Part shown: in pieces, positions 41,743 to 56,700 of the stretch
How the letters are laid out: every line of letters begins with the position of its first letter
Numbering within the stretch: position 1 is the first letter of the stretch
Notes under the pieces: generated by a model
The model's input: only the letters and a program-made list of their open reading frames with translations
Database searches by the model: none
What the model was told of the DNA's origin: nothing
Position numbers and translations under genes: made by a program
Assembly (NCBI GenBank): GCA_013396635.1
Contig: WBMW01000467.1
Coordinates: 558,001-622,000, forward strand
Length of the DNA: 64,000 bases
Source of the DNA: Penelope pileata
Lineage: Eukaryota > Chordata > Aves > Galliformes > Cracidae
Reading direction: 5' to 3'

Positions 41743-44700
41743 GTGGGGGCCGGGCGGGGGCTGCTGGCGTCACTGGGACGGGCTGCGGCCCCGTGAGCAC
41801 AGGGGGATGTGGAGGTGTTGGGGAGGGCCCAGAGGAGGGACACAAAAATGATCCGAGGGGTGGAACAGCTCCCATGGGGACAGGCTGAGAGCTGGGGCTG
41901 TGCAGCCTGGGGGAGAGGGCTCCAAGGAGACCTGAGAGCGGCCTGTCAGTGTCTGAAGAGAAACTCCAAGAAAGACGGGCACACTCTTCAGCAGGGTCTG
42001 TGGGGATAGGACGAGGGGGAATGGTTTCACACTATAAGAGAGGAGATTTAGGTTGGATATAACGAAAAAGATTTTTACAGTAATTGAGGTGAAACACTGG
42101 CACAGGTTGCCCAGAGAGGTGGTGGATGCCCCAACCCTGGAGACCCCCCAGGGTCGGGCTGGGGGGCTCTGAGCACCCTGACTGGGCTGTGGTGTCCCTG
42201 ATCAGTGCAGGGGGTTGGACGAGGTGCCCTTGAAAGGTCCCTTCCAACTCAAACCATTCAATGAGTCTCAAGCACAGTACTAGTGTTGTGTCTCCTTTGT
42301 CCTTGTTTGAAGGCAGCACAGAGCTTTCCTGTGTGCTGTGCTTGGTTGATTCAGCCATGCTGAGTCTCAGTCCCATTGAGCAGCCCTCCAGCTTGAAGCA
42401 GTGTTTTTATGTCACATCTGAGTTTGGTAGTTGGCTGTAACTTCTGCTTTGCTTTTTTCCTCAGCTCTATTCTTCCTCTCTCGATGGCACCATTAAGCTG
42501 TGGGACTTCACGGATGGGATTCTTATTAAAGTACGTTGAGTTTACGACAAAGTTCTTCTTGACCCCCTGGCAGTAAAACAGGGATGGGCACAAATCGCTA
42601 TGTGCTGTTCCACTACAACACTGCGTGAGATGGAGCTGTCTGCAGCAGGAATACCGTGTTGCAGCTGATGTGTGTGCCACTGCAGAAGTTTGTGGCAACT
42701 CATAACCTTTTTGGAAGAAGAAGGGCTGTGTGCTGAGTGCTGGCTTTGCTATTTGCTGCAGTTCAGAGTCCAGTGTAGCTTTTAGGGAATGTGCTGCAGT
42801 TTGTGACACACTGATGGTCAGGCTTTGAAAATGTGGGCTGCTAAGTGCTGCTGTGCCAACTCTGCTAAGTACAGCCACGTTCCAATAGGTGCCTGTTCTG
42901 TATCAGGGATAAGATTTTCCACTAACTCTGAAGTCTCAGATTTTAATAGTACTGGTTTAACATTGGTGTCAGTCCTTCTTAGGAAAAAATTCTTATTTGC
43001 CTTAGAATTGAGAATTTTAATTAATACAGCAAGATTACTTTAAAACATATCTATTTTCCTATTTGTAAAAAAATTGTCTTATTGATTCTATTGAAAGCTA
43101 TACGCTCAAGTGTAGTAATTGTTGGACTTTTTTTTTTCCCACCAGACCTTCACTGTAGGATACAAACTTTTCGCACTGTACACAGTTGCTGGTTGTGAGG
43201 ATTTGGTGTATGTCATAATTCCAAAGAGTGGGGAAAGAGGTACAGTATGATTCGTGTCATCCTTATGATATTGTCTGTTGCAGGGTGCTGTCATGTTATC
43301 CTAACATCTTGTGAATGCTGTGACAGATGTCTGCAGTCTTACTCTGTTTCTACAAGTGCCACTTCAGAGCAAGATCAAATATTGTGCAGTTTTTCTTGCT
43401 TTCTGCTTACAGTTGCACTGGAATTCACTATCTAGGCCTTAACTATCAATTCTGTTTTTTGACTTAAAGTATCTGAAACAATTATTGTTTGAAAAGTATT
43501 ACTAACTTTTTCAAAAATACAAAAAAGTACTAACATGTTACAGTAGAATGGTTGCAAATCTCCTTGTAGTGCACATGCATAGACTTGTTTGTAAAAATCT
43601 TCTGATAACAGATTTTCCTTTGGCCAGATACATTCCAGCTGGTCTCAGTGAAGCTGACAAGAGCAGCAGGCCAAGATATGGAAGCCAAGGAAGTATCCGT
43701 GGTTTTGGAAGGTGTGGATGTATCACCAAAGTGTACTGCGTTTGGAAGAGAGGTATATTCACCTTTGAGGGTTGGGGGCTGTTTTTTGTTTACCTTTCAA
43801 ATGACTTGTATACTGTGTATGCTTTTATACAAGCAGAGCAGAACTTCAGACTCGTTAAGCAAATCTGTTTTTAAAAAATAAAAATAAAAAATCTATGAAC
43901 CTTCCTTGGCTTTAAACCAAGTTGTAGGTTACTGCTTTTTGTAGAAAGGATACCTCAAGAGACATAAACTCCAGCAGCACTTGGAGACAGCCACGATAGC
44001 TGGTAAAAGTCTCGTAGAACTAAGTTTATTGAAGAACTGCAACAACTTGTGATACGTACTAAACAGGCAGGAAAAGTGGGAAGTGCCAGAAAGCCAGCCT
44101 ATTTAGTAAAATAAACTCATTTATCTTTGAAATCATAACTTCTGTGAACATCCCAAAGTCCCCTCCATGCTGAAGGTCTTATAATCCCCAAGCATTCACG
44201 TTTTAAGAAAATCAGATTTTAGAAGTGCATCTTTAGCAGTACATGAGATTTTTAGACAGTAGTGTTTCTTTGTTTACAGCAATTGATTCTGTCCTGTTTA
44301 GAATGGCAAATGGAAAAGAGAGAAATTTCTAGTCAGCTAATTTTTGGCAGGGTCAGGGGGGACATAGTTAAAAACAGGAATGCAGATCCAAGTGGTGAGG
44401 CTGGAAGTGTGGCACCAGCCCTTTTTTGTGATCTGGGTGCTTCTCTGGTTTCTGCACAAGCTTGTTAACCTCCATTTGACAAAACAGAAATTAAACAAAT
44501 CTGCATTCTGTAAGTACAATACTTTCTTTAAAGAAAAAGAAAACTCTAATAGGAAACTGTTTAACATCAGCCTCTATGTTGTCTCCCAATTTTAAGTAGT
44601 CTGTAGTGAAACATGATTTTTTCTTTTTATCTTTCTTCTTCTTTCATGTGTAAGTATACAGTCTAAGTCCTAACTTCTTGTTCCCTGTTGTACTGTAACA

Positions 44701-47700
44701 GGGTGAATACGTGGCCTCAGTGAAGGGTGTTAATCTCCAAGTGTATTTTTTTAAACGGAAACAATTGAACAGGTAAGAATGAAGATGTCAGGTATTGTTT
44801 CAATCTGATTTATTAAAAACGCTTGTGTTAACTGGTGATGTGTGCACACAGTAATTTGTATTTGTATCAACTATTTGATTTTGTGCTGGACAGGAAGTAG
44901 ACCATATATAAGAAGCTTCCCTTAAAGATGCAGAGTATTCACAGCAGTAGCATTGGTAACTTATCTTTTCAGCTCAAGTATTTATTTTTTCAGATAAATA
45001 CTTAGGCTGATGCGGGACTTGAACAAGTGGCAGCTTGGCCAAGGACAAAGCAGGGGGGAGGGTGAAACAAAGATGAGTCTTGCAGCTTGATTGAAGGCAG
45101 AGATGTAACGAAATAAAAAAGGAAAAAATCTGTCACTATTTTTTGGAGTGTGTTTGTAAGTTTATAACAACTTGGAGATATTGATTTTGCTAGTCAGAAT
45201 TATTTTCGCTTGCATTTGTACTTCAGCTGATCCTTTAGAAGCTTTGCTTTTTTTAAAATATGCGTATAATTGAAGTTACTTTCCTAACTTCTCAAGGTTT
45301 TCTCTACGTGCAACAAACAAAAAAGGTGGAAACAATCTCTTTACTTGTGTAGCATGCCATCCTCGGGAGGACTGTATTGCAACTGGCCATGCTGATGGAA
45401 AGATTCGTCTCTGGTACGCTTATTTTGATTCACCTGTGTGCTCTGTAAACTGACACAACCATGGGAATTAAGCGAAACCTAAGCAGAGCAGTCTGATTAG
45501 TCCTTACCGTTGCCATTTTCAGAAGTCAGAAAGAGCAAAGAATGGCAAACTGTTGGCCTGCTGTACTGGCATTGACTTTAGGATACAGCTTCATTTAATG
45601 TCAAATGGAAAAATATTCCTGTTAAGCTACACTCTACTATTCTAAAATGTATTTGAAGAAGGCAAGAGCAGTTGAAGTAACTCTTTGTTGGCAACTAGAG
45701 AACACTAGTGGAATTGCATGGTTAAGAACAATCAGCTTGCCAAGTTGCTCTGCAGCTGCTCAGTGTATTTAAGGCATACAGTGTGCATCAGGAAAGCAGC
45801 TAGCATGTTTCCCTCCCTGTTTTTGCATCATTGAGGCATACAAGAAACTGTAGTCAAGAGGTCAGAGAAGAGGATAGCATTGAATATTCTCCTGTGTTTG
45901 CTCTGTTATTGATGACCCTGCATTTAAAGAAGTGTTCTCCTCCTTCCCCACAGGAGGAATTTCATCCACAACAAAGAATACACATTCTCCACACTGCATT
46001 GGCATCATGATAGAGTCATGGATCTAGCTTTTTCTGTAGAGGGTGAGTACAACAGTCTTTCAGAAAAAGACAAAGAGTTGGGATTGGGCGGGGAGGGAAT
46101 CAACGGAAGTTCGTCTACTTATTAACAAATTAATTTACAGTATTCTAAGTATGTCCAGGAAGGATCTGAAATAAAAGTGGGAGCAGCTGTGCTTTCTTCA
46201 TAATGTTCTGATTGGCATTTATTACGTCAAATCTCAACCTTCAGTGACAGAATGTAAAATCCAACCCCTCTTCTTAACAGCTTTCACCCTACCCACTGCC
46301 CCCCTCCTTTTCATCAGCAATACCCATGAGGTTCTTGCCAGAGTCGTATCTGAATCCAAATAAAGCAAGCCAGTCTTAAATGAGCTCAAACCTAGTGGCA
46401 AAAATCTGGTTAACCTTCATGTGAATGTATGCTAAAGAAAGCATACTTTTTACTGCAAAATACTTATCATAGAAGGAGAACAATTCAGCTATGTTCTAAC
46501 ACAAATGCTCAACAGATCTAAAAAGTAATGGGATTTAATATTCCCAAAGCATTGCTTAAATCTTACTGTAGGCATAGGTTCTTGTTACTTCATATAAGTT
46601 TCTGTATCAATTTAACATGGGATAACAACATACCTATATGTATTGCCCAGGCTAGATATGAAGAGTAATTGCTTTGTGTGAGACAGCTTAAGAAAGGTTT
46701 TTGAGAAACCTACGCCCATCTGTCATTGTAACATGCATGCTAATGATATTTTAAAACAAAACCTCTAACTGCATGTTTATTACCTGAAAAGGAACCAGCT
46801 TGCTGAGCGGAGGAGTTGAATCTGTTCTAGTTCAGTGGCACGATGGATCAGACTGCAAGAAGGATTTCCTGCCTCGCTTGGGGTCTGCTATTGAGTACAT
46901 CTCCATCTCATCTGATGGCACTTTCTATTGCACCTCGCATACAGACAACAGTAAGCTAATGTTTTAAGTACCGCTTTGTGCAAATTGGTATGAGCTCTAT
47001 TTTGTTACTGCAGATGAATTAACTAGATGCTACATATGAGTTCAATACTGATCTGAAAAAACAGGTGCCTAAAGCAGTCTTTTGCTCTTTTGTCAGTTCT
47101 GCAGATTTGCCTGAGCAGTGCTGTATCTTGGCTTTCCACCTTGATTTAGTGGTCTCACAGATTGTGAAAAGATGCATATATATCATATAGGATCAAGTAG
47201 AGGTGGCCAAGGTCCCTTCCCCACCACACAATGTTGTTACTTTTGAAAGTTTTTTGTAAAACTTCATCTGCTTTTCTTTTCAGGAATTACAATAATAAAC
47301 AGCAACCTGAGATTCTCCAGAAGTATTCAAGGGCTAATCAAAGGTAAGTGCACTAAAGTTTATTTTCAACTTGTGGCATAGAATATGTCAGTTCCAATCT
47401 TGGGTCATTTGTCATCTTATTTTCTTCCCCAGCCAGGGACATCAAGACTGGTCTAGTGGTTGATCCTAGAACCAAAGCTTTGGTCCTGAATGGAGAGCCT
47501 GGCCACTTGCAGTTCTACTGTCTCCAAACTGACAAACAGCTATACAGTGTAAGTTGGACAAACCTGTGCTAAAATTTCATTTCTTCATTCAAGTTATGTA
47601 TCAGAATTTCTTTGAAGACTGAATACGGCAAACAAGGAAAAAGCCAGCAGCTGTACTATGGGACTGGATTCCAGCCTGAGATTTTTTTTCAGCTGTTGCA

Positions 47701-50700
47701 ATCTTCTGGTACTCGTAAGCATAGATAAACGTTGGCAGTTGAATAAATCCTTCCAAACGCTGTTCTATTCCTCTCAGAAGTTAACTGTAAAAAATCTGTA
47801 AGTAAAATCCCTCTGCAGCATCCTTGTACTGTTATTGTGGTATTTACATGCCATAATTTTTGCATTCCCCAACTTTGTATTTTTATGCCACAGTCCAGTC
47901 AGTTCTAATCAGTGCTTTCAGAACATCCTTTCTCCTTTGTTTTGTGAATGATACCTAGAAATCTGCACTTGGATATTTTTGTCTTTGTTTTGCAGTTGGA
48001 TATTGTTCAACAAGAATACATCCATCAGGCAGATTTAAACCAAGCTGACTTGGTAAGAGTCGCATTTAGTCCAGAAGGCAAGTGGTTAGCAACAGTAGAA
48101 GAGAGAGAAGAAGCTGACCTTGAGTTAGAGATGAAGCTGTGGCTCTTTGATGAGGAGACACAAAGGTAACGATAACTAGAGCTGGCCTTCTGGATGTCCA
48201 AGTCTATTTCTTAAGCATCATGCAAATAACAACGTAAGCTTTGTCTCAAGAAGTCACGTTTTTTCCAGATCAACTAATAAAATTGTAGAGAAGACCCTAG
48301 GAAGGAATTACCATGCATGTCACACACATTTGAAGCAACCCACAAGCTTGAAATAAATTACAATTGTGAATAATTGCTCTGAATTTAATTTGCTTATATT
48401 GATTACGCAGGCAATATGCAGATAATCAAATTTTATCTTTGGGGCTTTAATTCCTGTGTATATTTGGTGTTAACAGTGGAATGGATGCAGTGGATCTACA
48501 GCTTGTTCGCTTTTTCAACCTCTCTCTAATCCATCGTTAATTGATCAGTCCTAGGTTACAGAAAATTACTACTTTATTGTGTTTTTTTAGCTAGCGTGTG
48601 CCTCTGGTCCATACATTTTCCCCAACTTCTTATTTATTAAAAAAATTAACTTTTTATCTAAAAATTCTAAAATCTAACAAAGCAAAATAAAGCTGATCTG
48701 TGTAGTAGTAGATGTGTGATTAACTACCTAAATACTGGAAAGGTTGCCCAGAGTTCAGGCTGAATATTTGAGAGTGATGTTCATTTAGTGATAATCCTTT
48801 TTGAGTGCTGAGATGCCATCTCTTGAAGTGTAGAAGTAATGAGGGAAAACAGATCTGTAAAATGCAATACCAGCTATCTAGTTAGACAGAAGTTTCTTTG
48901 ATTCCTTTTTTCCCTGCCCCTTCCAGAATAATTCTAAACTGAAATCTTCCACAAGTTCAAAATAAAAGGCAAGCTTCTGTTTTCTTTCCCCGTAGCTTTA
49001 AGCTGAATACTAGAATAAGTATGCCCCACGAGGACCACATAACGGCCATGTGCTTCCGTGACACGGATGAATTGGAAGATGAGTCTCTGATACTGGTAAC
49101 AGCTGGCAGAGATTGTGTGTTTAAAGTCTGGATGATAGTAGAAGACACTGATCCGGAGGGTAAGTGTGGTCAAAGCATAACTTGCTCTTATCTGCCACCT
49201 TGCAACATGCTATAGAAGTGCTGACCCTAACTTTATCCTTTCAGAACTAGATAGTCTGTTCCTATCCACTTATTTATTTCTGTTCTCCTGAGCATCCTCT
49301 GCCATGGAGTTCTGCCATAGTTTTGCAATATGAGGATTTATGTGGAGGTTCCTTACACAGCAAAGAATACAGAGCTTTCTGCAGAAGGGAGTGGCAGCCT
49401 ATATTCATTATTTAAAGGATTGTTTATATTTCTCTATGCTGGGAAACTTTTAACTTTTTTTTGGTCATTTCTGTGGGTATAGTCTTTTTGAAAATCTTGC
49501 TCAAAGGAGCAAGATGCAGAACAGAGATACTCAGTCATTTTTTTTGCTGTTAGTGTGAAATAACTGCACTTTGGCATTCAGCATCTCCACCACTACAGAG
49601 TTTGGTTTTTGAGCATCTTTCCTTCCCATTAGATATTTGAAATCCCTAGGATGGGTATTTAGGATTCATTTACAAAATACCTAAGTGACCAAATTTTACA
49701 TTTCAAAATGCAAGCTGATGTTCACTTCTTGCAAAATAGAGCACAGAACATGAGGGGAGTGTGTGTTATCCTATGTGATCTTACACGTCAAATATGAAAG
49801 ATTTCCTGCTGCTTAATTTCCTTTTATTTAAACGTCAGGCATGTAAGTGATCTTAGTACAACATGGACTGGGGCTGAAACCTAATGAGTTTTTATTTCCT
49901 TCAGCAAGATAATTTTGTATCTGCTGACTGTCCTCTAATGTGTTTTGTTTTTTTGTGTATTTTGTTTGAATTTGACTATACAGAGTTCTGTTCCATGGCA
50001 TGGCATGCATAGAAGTACAAATTAATACTGACTTCCCTTGTGTATTTGTCTAGGGGAGAAGAGGAATGCTTAGGTGGAAGAGTTCAACATGCCGCAGCTT
50101 TTTTTTTTTTTTTTTTCCCAGCAAATAATTTACTAGTTCATGTGTAGAATTATGTTTTGCCATGTTTTTATTTGGAGCAAGTCCCTCCCTGTGCCTCTAG
50201 ATGGTGCTGTGCCACTTAAAGTTAGGTGAACTGGTTCTGGCCTTTTTGTAGGCAGTTCTTTTAATCATCAACTCGTGCCCGTTATCTAAAGGGCATCTTA
50301 GCATAGGCTGAACTTATTTTACTCTCTTTCCTCACCCTGTTCATAAGTTTCAAAAGCAAGCTATCCAAATTTATTTATACTGAAAAATGTATGTTATGTG
50401 GTAAGTACAGCAACGCTTCTGCTGCTTTTATAGTAATTATCAAGAGTAGGAAAGGTACCTCAGTAGAACACAGTGGCAGGTTGAACAAGGCAAGAAAGCA
50501 GATGAACAACAAGCTTTCTTGGAATCAAATGCAACCCCTGTTCAAACTTCTAGTAATGGTTGTTACAGTTTTTGAAAGAGCAGCATGTTTCAGAACATTA
50601 GGTGTTCAACTTGGAGTACTTCAGTATCTTTTTTTTTTTTTTTTTTAATCCAATGCCTGCCAGCTTGAGAGCACAGTTAATGTAACTGGCATAATAAACA

Positions 50701-53700
50701 CCCGTTCTGTACCATGTCAATCTTGGGATTCATTGGTGAGATGCAAAACTGAGGGCAAATGGAAAACCTATCAGATGCTTCTTGTACTAGAACAAGGTAG
50801 ATTCTCTATGCTTCATAAAAATTTAAGCTTTCTGAAACAAAACTTGCTTGCACTTGAGCCAATTTAGCAGCACTGATGTTTTTGAATTCTTCTCTCTTCA
50901 TGCATAGACTTGAATGTCATTGATTAATTTGTTTATTCAATGCAGCACAGCAAAGTTTGAGTTGGAGCTGTGACTTCGTAGGCAGCTACCACAACTATCA
51001 AGCTACAAACTGCTGTTTCTCAGAAGATGGCTCTTTGCTTGCTGTTAGCTTTGAAGAAACTGTCACTGTGTGGGATTCCAATACTTGGGATCTTAAGTGC
51101 ACATTTTGCCATCCACCTGGAAAGATAAGGTATGTTTTTCATCTGGCTTCTTGGGTCTTACGTGAACCTCTCAGAACAGAAAGAATCAATTTATAGGACT
51201 TCAAGACCTTGTATATGTTCATACACACTTTCATATATAGGAAAGTCTCCAATCAAAAGCTCCTCAGTGATCTGGAGATGAGTCGAAGTACTGAAAAAGT
51301 ATAAATTTAAGAAGTCAGTGTTTTATTCTTCTATGCTTGAATTCAAATAGACATTCTAGCAATAAGCCATAAAGCCATGTTGATGTTATTGTCTGGATTG
51401 CAAAGCATGTATCTTGATGTTGGTAACCTCTGCTGGAAAATCTGTTTGCCTGGCAGACCATCCCAGCATGTTCTATTGGGTTCTGCAATCATAAAAGAGA
51501 TTGTGAAGGTCTTGAGGCCTTTTTGTTGTATAAGGATAAGGAGGAATGGCATAGGTTCATGGTAGGGGGAAGAAACAGACTCAAAAATAGGACAACCTTG
51601 ATATGAAGGCTATACAAATATACAGTAGTTTCTGATCCAGGTAAAGTGTATATTTTTTTTAATGATTGCCTTAGAAAAATAGGCCAATAGGTGACCTCAG
51701 TGGTTCATCTAGTTAATCTCTGTGCCAGATCTCCCTATGTAAACAAATACTGAACGAGGAGGATGCTACAAGCAAACTGTAGCATTTTCTTTCAGTTCTA
51801 CTCTTCTCCACGTTGTTACAGTACTAATGTTAGAGGTTCTTCATATACTCATTTACAGAAAACATCTAAAATGAAGAGTAAAATATTGCACGGTCACAGC
51901 ATTTTAAAGACTCTGAAATAATGGACCGCAGAAGGACACAGAGGTTTCTTGCTTTCACGTTTTGGAACAAGTCCATTTTGTTTGTACTGGTCCTCTGAGA
52001 TTAGAACTTGAGAAGTATGATTCTAAAACAAGTCTGCAGGAACATCATGGGAGCTTGTTAGCTACATCGTCATTCTAACTGTGGTGAATGCTTCTCTTGA
52101 TAGCTTGGTACAGTGGCAAGCTTTTCCCTGGCAAGTTTTTCCTTTTGAAGCTATCTGCTGTATTAAAATAAGTTACTCTATTTACTATATTAAATGACTA
52201 TTAAGTATGCCAGTTCAAAGAGCTATGCTTTAATACAGACATTCTTTTGTCTTTTTAAAAGTATTCTTGTGTGGCATTAGAAATCTATTGTTCTCGATTG
52301 AGAATAAGAAATTAAAGTGATTGAAAACAAATCACACATTTTCTTCAGTTGGAGCAATCTGTAAGAATATTATTTATTTATTACTACCTCTCTCTTTCTA
52401 GAGCTTAGCACAATGCTAGCAATTCTTTAAATACTGGAGATTGTTTTTTCCAGTCTCAATGTTAACACTTGGTAGCAATTGCAGGTTTATTACTTACTTA
52501 TGAGCTTAAAGGCATTGCTTAGAATCAGAATATTGTATGAACAGTTGCAATTTCTCTGTAATCCTTAAAGATTCATGCATACTTGAACTCCCAGGCCTGT
52601 ATCTGGTGGTTATCTGTGAAAGTTCCTTGCCACTAGAGGTGAAAGCAAAATGCAAACTTCCCCTGATTAAATCCCAGAACTAAATCTAACGAATGTTTTT
52701 GTGACTTGTGAATCAAAACTACATAGAGAAAGAAAAAAGAAATCTGAAGATCGTTAACGTGTTTTGGCTTTTTACTTCTGTAGGAACATCTGCTTTGGGA
52801 GACTAACATGTTCCAAATACCTCATTGGTGCCACTGATCATGGCTTTCTGTGTTGCTGGAACCTGCTCAGTTGTGCATGTAAGATCAGCTTAAATGTGTG
52901 ATAGAGTGACAGTGATAACTTTTAACCCTTCCATTTACTGTGATACCTTAAAATAATTCTAGTTTGATTCCAGATTGACCCACTACAAAATGTCCTGTGG
53001 AGTTGTAATGTTTTTCGTACCTGAGTCAAGATAGCATCCCACCCAGCATGCACATGCTTAGCATGCCTATGCATAGTAAATTCTGTGCTGATGATTGATA
53101 ACACAATAACAGCTAGTATTTCCTGCATTTTTAGAGGAACTTGGTCATATCTGTAAATAACGGAAGTTGTATGCCTTTTTCAAAGGTTAAACCTTGTGAG
53201 TGTTTTCCATTTGGCCTTTTATTTGACAAGGCACCTGGATAGAATGCTTTCTGTTCACATCTGGCTGTTGCTGTGTTTGCTTTTTAGTGGAATGGAGTGC
53301 CCACCTCAACACTGCAGTTCTGCAACCTGATCCCCTTTCAGAACATATTGCTGCTGTGTCATGGCTCTCAAAAGAGTCCAGCTGTGAGTACAAAGGCTTC
53401 TTTGACAAGTAGTAGTAGGTGGAACTTAAAAATGTGAAAGCATAATTTCTAGAAAAGGTTTTCTTAGAATTCAGCTCCGTAAAAGCCATTAGACAGAGCT
53501 GAGTCTGTCTGTACCTGTGGAAAACTGAGCCATGTCCTGCAGCAGCACTTAAAGCATGTTGGCTCCCCATCTTTTCTTTCAACAGTTTGTCTCCAGTACA
53601 GGATGTAGCGTAGGATTAACTATGCTCTCCAGATGAGGGTCTGGCATGTCCTTGACCCTCTCCTGTAAACACCAAATTGTGGTTGAACTGTACATCTACG

Positions 53701-56700
53701 CTTTAGGCTTTTGATGTAAGTTAGGTTACTCTCCCTAGAGCTGCCGTTCTACAGGAAAGTTAACTTCCCAGTGTGCTATCAAGATTGGAATACCGTTAAA
53801 GGTATCTCAGATTCTGCCTTGAGGATGTCATAGAATCATAGAACAGCTTAGGTTGGAAGGGACCTTAAAGATCATCTAACTCCCATTTATAATTCCTGCA
53901 AACTAGCACTGAAAGGCAATCCTGTCCAGCCCTTACTGGCCAGGATACATAGCACTTTGACAAGTATCCAGAAAGGTAAGAATTTTGTGACTTAAAGGGA
54001 AACATTCTTGTTTTTGCAGTGTTTGTGTTTAAGCCAAATGAGCCACAGCCGATCTGTATCCGGAGAAACCTTTGTAAAGATAAGATCCAGTTTGCTGCCT
54101 TCGTTCCAAGAGAAGTACCTGAAACAATTGGCTCGGAAAAATACCTTTGGCTAAGAAGATCCCAACTCTTTTTTCTTACTGATACACAAGTAAGAAATAG
54201 TGAATGGTAGGGAAGGTGGTTCCCGGGCAAAAAACTAAAATAAAATTCCTAAACGTGGATTGATACTCAGCTCCTGTTGAGTGTAAGAATTTCCTTTTAC
54301 GATTTCACAGCAGCGGAAGCTACACTTAGGTCTGTAGTAAAAGCTTTCAGATGCTAAAACAGCTTTGTTTCATAACTGGTTATTTACTGTTTTTTTACTT
54401 GTAATAGTTTCTGCTGCTTCATTCATACAAGAAAATAGGCAACGTGGGAATATTGCCTATGCCGTTTAACTTAAATATGTAGAAGCTGTAGTGTTGCTAG
54501 TTATGCAAATGTTTCATATGATAATCTATTTTCCCTGTATTATTTGGGTGATTGGTTTTTGTTTGTTTGTTTACCATCCCACCCAGAAAGGCTATACAGA
54601 GCCTTTAGATCCTTTCAAGCTTCCTTTTGGCTTTTTCTATAATCAAGAGAAAGAGATGCATTTGCTTCTTCCACTTGACCAGTAAAAGCTTTTGGGCCAA
54701 ACTTCTGTAGACAAGGTACTGAAATATGGAAATCAGTTTCATGTATTTTAACTCTGCTACATCATTCTTTATTTTAGGAGCTGTTGACGGTTAGCACAAA
54801 GCCTCTGAAGGAAAGGCTTACACTGTCAAGCAAACAGGTAACTTGTATGAAAGTTCTGACAGAGGTGGGCAGAGCAGTTCAAAATTCTCTTGGTGTTCAA
54901 TTTGTCAGATTCAAATTCTTTTTTTGTCATGAAAACACTGTCTAGAGCCTGGCATGAAGTCACGGGCAATTACCTGAAAGTGCAGTAATCTGTACTTGCT
55001 TATTTTGTTGGAAAGGATGCCTGAGAGAGAATTCTGAGTACAAAGAGCCATTTGGTATGGCTTAGCTGAGCTAAATCTGAGTGTCAAATTTTGTCACCTA
55101 GGTGATTCGAAATTCTACTTGAATTTTGGTAACTCAAAATGAGATGGAACTTAGATGTGTGACACTAAAGTTCTAGTTAAAACTTTGCCCTCTATCAGCT
55201 ACAACTTGTGTTTTTTATTCAAGCTGGCAGTGGAAGAAAGTCTTGTGACCCCGTTTAGTTTGCTGTTGGGAAAGCACAGACATCAACAATCACAAGGGGA
55301 TACAGACCTTGGAAAAGTAGTTCGTAATCATCATGAGCAAGATTCCCCTGCTGTCAAAGAGGTAGGAGTAATTACAGTAAGTGCAAAGCAAAATCATGGC
55401 AAGCAGAAGCTTTCATAAAGCTTTTTTTTTTTTTTATCTCTTCAGCTTCTGCACACTCCAGCACACGTTTTGCCATCTGCTTCCTTCCTGTGTCCTATAT
55501 TTATTAATTCATTGCTCATCTCCAAAGAGAACAAAAGGTAAGAAAAATGGAAGAACTCTTCCTAGTTTTTGAAGTTACTTGAGATTAAGTACATTTTTGT
55601 TTCAAGTGTAAAACTGGTTTTCCAACACTCTTCTACTACTATAGGTTACTAGAACACTTCATAGTGGCAACATGTTAATGGCATTATATGATGTAAAAAA
55701 AAAAAAAAAAAAAAACATTTTTTGGGGAGATATGCAAGACCATCTGTTTAATCTGTTGGCTTTCTTGCTGCTATTTAGCTTTCCTGTCATTTGGCATAAT
55801 GTGCTTGTAAGCAAAATATTCATTTTGGTACTTCAATGTTCTTTATGAATTCAGCTTTATTCCAGGCAAGAATCATAGAATGGTTTGGGTTGGAAGGGAC
55901 CTTAAAGATCATCTAGTTCCAACCCTCCTGCCCTGGACAGAGTTGCCACCCACGAGATCAGGCTGCCCAGGGCCCCATCCAACCTGGCCTTGCACACCTT
56001 CAGGGATGGGGCATCCACAGCTCTCTAGGCAGCCTGTGCCAGTGCTTCACCATCATCATTGTAATTAATTTCTTCCTGATATCTAAACTGAATCTCCCTT
56101 CTTTTAGTTTAAAGCCTTCACCCCTTGTCCTGTCACTACATGCCCACATAAAAAGTTTCTCTCCAGCTTTCTTTTAGGCCCACTGTAGGTACTGAAAGGC
56201 TGCTATATTGTATCCCCAGAGCCTTCTCCAGGCTGAACAGCCCCAGTTCTCTCAGCCTTTCTTTGTAGGAGAGGTGCTCCAGCCTCTGATTATCTTTGTG
56301 GCCTTCTCTGGACTGACTCCTACAGGTCCATGCCCTTCTCATGCTGGGGCCCCTGGGTCTGGACACAGTACTTCAGGTGGGGTCTGACAAGAGCTGAGTA
56401 GAGCAAGATATTCACCTCCCTCAGCCTGCTGGTCACGCTTTTTTTGATGCAGCCCAGGAAACAATAATTGGCCTTCGGGGCTGCAAGCACACATTGCCAG
56501 CTCATATTCAGATTTTATCCATCAATACCTCCAAGACCTTCTCAAGCCCATCAATATCCCTCTGCATGGCATCCCTTCCCTTCAGGGTGTCAGCTGCACT
56601 CAGCTTGGTGTCGTCTGCAAGCTTGCCGAGAGCATACTCGGTCCATGTTGTAATTAAGATGTTAAATAATACCAGTCTTAATCTTAAGGTCTAAACTTAA

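Larger units (their letters stand above)
41060..41790 (+). promoter_or_regulatory. CpG island at the WDR75 5' end
   Basis: Very GC- and CpG-rich sequence in an AT-rich neighbourhood, running into exon 2 of WDR75. Such islands usually mark promoters of broadly expressed genes, which fits a ribosome-biogenesis factor. Short direct repeats occur around 41456-41525 (CACGCGGGCA and GCACCAGCGCC each twice). The NNN at 41544-41546 breaks the island, so the transcription start and exon 1 cannot be placed. Minus-strand open frames across it (up to 174 codons) reflect low stop density in GC-rich DNA. Confidence 0.75.
42531..48995 (+). other. WDR75 introns 3-12
   Basis: The non-exonic parts of this span are introns of 89-949 bp. 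I see no repeat family, RNA gene or nested gene in them. Small open frames here (for example 42351-42878 minus and 44262-44468 plus) have no support. Confidence 0.7.
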
